NCBI GenBank assembly: GCA_015487365.1
Contig: WFPT01000142.1
Coordinates: 1-8,161, forward strand
DNA: 8,161 nucleotides
Reading direction: 5' to 3'
Origin: Aquificaceae bacterium
GTDB lineage: Bacteria > Aquificota > Aquificia > Aquificales > Aquificaceae
The translations under genes and the position numbers were made by a program. The first letter of the stretch is position 1; every line of letters begins with the position of its first letter. The notes under the pieces are model-generated. The model was not told the origin of the DNA. It ran no database searches and worked only from the letters and a program-made list of their open reading frames with translations. This document shows, piece after piece, positions 6,842 to 8,161 of this stretch.

Positions 6842-7135
6842 TTACACCTCAAACTCTATTTTATCCTCTGGATGGACCGTAACTATGGCCTTCTTCCATT
6901 TCCTCGTTTCCCCGTAGCGGTTTATCCTTCCCAAAACCCTCTTCTTCTTTGGTTTTACTATCATGGTATTTACCTTTAAGACCCTAACCTTAAAGAGCTC
7001 CTCTATTGCTTTTTTTATTTCAGGCTTTGTAGCATCAAGCCTTACCTCAAAGGTGTATTTGTTATACTCATCCCTCAGCCTTTCCGCCTTTTCCGTAAGG
7101 ATTGGCCTTATTATTATGTCCTCCGGTCTCCTCAT
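6842..7135 (-). CDS. rplW: Large-subunit ribosomal protein L23
   Basis: L23 binds domain III of 23S rRNA at the exit tunnel and forms the docking point for trigger factor and signal recognition particle. It has 97 residues, typical of the family. [16 protein letters not shown] at the N-terminus is the usual start, and the glutamate in TEKA (E15) lies where the chaperone-contacting glutamate is found. [31 protein letters not shown] (about 27-58) and the [16 protein letters not shown] region (about 63-87) complete the fold. The ATG overlaps the rplD stop as ATGA, so the two are translationally coupled. Nothing unusual is seen. Confidence 0.97.
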   Translation of the reverse strand: MRRPEDIIIRPILTEKAERLRDEYNKYTFEVRLDATKPEIKKAIEELFKVRVLKVNTMIVKPKKKRVLGRINRYGETRKWKKAIVTVHPEDKIEFEV

Positions 7136-7734
7136 ACCCCAAACCTTTTATAAATTTTATCAAGACTCTCTTCCTTTATCAAGAGCTTGTCCGCCCAAAG
7201 GACATCATAGACGTTTAAACCCTCTACGGGTAGGACCTTTACGTTGGGTAGGTTCCTAAAAGATTTGTAAATAACCTCGTCCTTTTGGGGTAAAACCAGC
7301 AAACACTTTTTGTCCTCCACTCCAAGGCCTTTTAAAAATTCCAAGGCCCTCTTAGTTTTAGGCTTTTCCCCTACGTTGAGCTCCTTAAAGATTATCAGGT
7401 TTTGACTTTGAGCCTTGTCCGAAAGGGCCATTTTTAGGGCCAGCTTTCTGACCTTCTTTGGTAAAGGATAGTAGTAATCCCTTGGTTTAGGTCCGTGGGC
7501 TACTCCTCCGCCTACGAAGATAGGTGCTCCCCTTTCACCGTGCCTTGCATTACCCGTTCCCTTCTGAGGTAATATCTTCCTTCCCGAGTAGGCAACCTCA
7601 CCCCTTGTCTTTGTAGAGTGGGTTCCCTGCCTCCTTTTGGCCAACTGCCACTTTACCACTTCCCAAAGGACGTGCTTTTTTACCTTTACGTTAAAAACCT
7701 CGTCCTTTAACTCGTATTCCCCCACCTTCACCAT
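7132..7734 (-). CDS. rplD: Large-subunit ribosomal protein L4
   Basis: L4 folds against 23S rRNA and sends a long loop into the peptide exit tunnel. It has 200 residues, normal for bacteria. The N-terminal part runs to about residue 40, followed by the basic tunnel loop at about 40-90 ([21 protein letters not shown], then ARHGERGAP and HGPKPRDY). The alpha/beta C-terminal domain ends with [14 protein letters not shown]. In E. coli L4 also represses its own operon by binding the leader of the S10 transcript; the leader is outside this window, so that cannot be judged here. The ATG at 7734 lies 3 bp after the rplC stop, within TAAAGGATG. Confidence 0.97.
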   Translation of the reverse strand: MVKVGEYELKDEVFNVKVKKHVLWEVVKWQLAKRRQGTHSTKTRGEVAYSGRKILPQKGTGNARHGERGAPIFVGGGVAHGPKPRDYYYPLPKKVRKLALKMALSDKAQSQNLIIFKELNVGEKPKTKRALEFLKGLGVEDKKCLLVLPQKDEVIYKSFRNLPNVKVLPVEGLNVYDVLWADKLLIKEESLDKIYKRFGV

Positions 7735-7737
7735 CCT

Positions 7738-8161
7738 TTACTCCACCTTTAAAATTTCTTCCGCAAACTTCTTTATCCTTTGAAGTTTAAGTTTTTGGCT
7801 CTTCCTATACATTATCCTAGTCTTTTCTACTACCACTATCCCCTTGTTGTGTCCCGGGATTGAACCCTTTACTAAAATTAAAGACTTTTCCGGGATTACA
7901 TCAACTACCAAAAGGGATTGGACCCTCACCTTCTTTGCCCCATAGTGTCCGGGCATCTTCTTCCCCTTCCAAACCCTTCCAGGGTCAGTCCTTTGACCAA
8001 TGGCACCTACCGCTCTGTGATACCTGTGGCCGTGGGATTTGGGAAAACCAGAAAAGTCCCACCTCTTCATAACTCCCGCAAAACCCCTTCCTTTGGAAAT
8101 TCCAACCACATCCACCAACTCTCCCGCTTTAAAAACTTCCTTCAATTTAAGCTCTTGACCT
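7738..8161 (-). CDS. rplC: Large-subunit ribosomal protein L3 (5' end outside window)
   Basis: The frame is open from the right edge, so this is the C-terminal 140 residues of a protein that is normally 205-240 long. Codons continue in frame upstream of a TTG at 8145 (GQELK precedes it), so that TTG should not be taken as the start. The L3 signature F-x6[17 protein letters not shown] is complete. [31 protein letters not shown] is the loop that reaches toward the peptidyl transferase centre, and [24 protein letters not shown] is the closing beta region. L3 is one of the first proteins to bind 23S rRNA in assembly. rplD follows after 3 bp. rpsJ would be expected just beyond the edge. Confidence 0.96.
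   Translation of the reverse strand, partial: GQELKLKEVFKAGELVDVVGISKGRGFAGVMKRWDFSGFPKSHGHRYHRAVGAIGQRTDPGRVWKGKKMPGHYGAKKVRVQSLLVVDVIPEKSLILVKGSIPGHNKGIVVVEKTRIMYRKSQKLKLQRIKKFAEEILKVE

Noticed and set aside
8143..8145. TTG as the start of a 135-residue L3.
   Set aside because: The frame stays open to the window edge with plausible L3 residues (GQELK) upstream, and the N-terminal half of L3 would be missing; the gene is simply cut by the window.

Overview
The window is a densely coded chromosomal segment, with about 20 bp as its longest non-coding gap. It most likely comes from a thermophilic member of the Aquificota (Aquificaceae-like). This is inferred from several things. The RNase III resembles what I recall of the Aquifex aeolicus enzyme. 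A stand-alone BioW is present. Arginine codons are almost all AGG/AGA and isoleucine is often ATA. Coding strands are purine-rich, and most genes overlap or abut. No database search was possible, so the genus is not assigned.

Right half, minus strand, read from 8161 down to 2254. The first half of an S10-type ribosomal protein operon is present: rplC (L3, 5' end outside the window), rplD (L4), rplW (L23), rplB (L2) and rpsS (S19). The usual continuation (rplV-rpsC-rplP-rpmC-rpsQ) is absent. rpsS is followed without any gap by resB, a membrane protein for cytochrome c assembly (System II), and then by comM, an AAA+ helicase of natural transformation. All seven genes are joined by short spacers or by TAATG, TAAATG and ATGA junctions, so they look like one translationally coupled transcript. 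S19 carries an unusual N-terminal extension of about 118 residues, largely charged and helical, in front of a normal S19 core.

Middle, plus strand, 1603 to 2292. bioW (6-carboxyhexanoate-CoA ligase, biotin pathway) runs convergent to comM, and the two reading frames overlap by 39 bp tail to tail.

Left part, minus strand, 1582 down to 1. rplS (L19), rnc (RNase III) and a WaaE/LpsA-like family 2 glycosyltransferase form a second tightly overlapped operon. The glycosyltransferase is in frame throughout, but the middle of its catalytic domain, including the usual LDADE (DxD) segment, appears to be missing. rplS and bioW diverge from a 20-bp gap holding overlapping -10-like elements in both directions. 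There is little or no room for a leader on either transcript.

Functionally the window is mostly translation (L2, L3, L4, L19, L23, S19) and RNA processing, with cytochrome c assembly, DNA uptake/recombination, biotin synthesis and a surface-glycan-type enzyme inserted among those genes. I see no mobile element, CRISPR array, RNA gene, toxin-antitoxin pair or defence island. The points worth a second look are the extended S19, the broken S10 operon with resB-comM attached, the glycosyltransferase without its core, and the shared bioW/rplS promoter gap.
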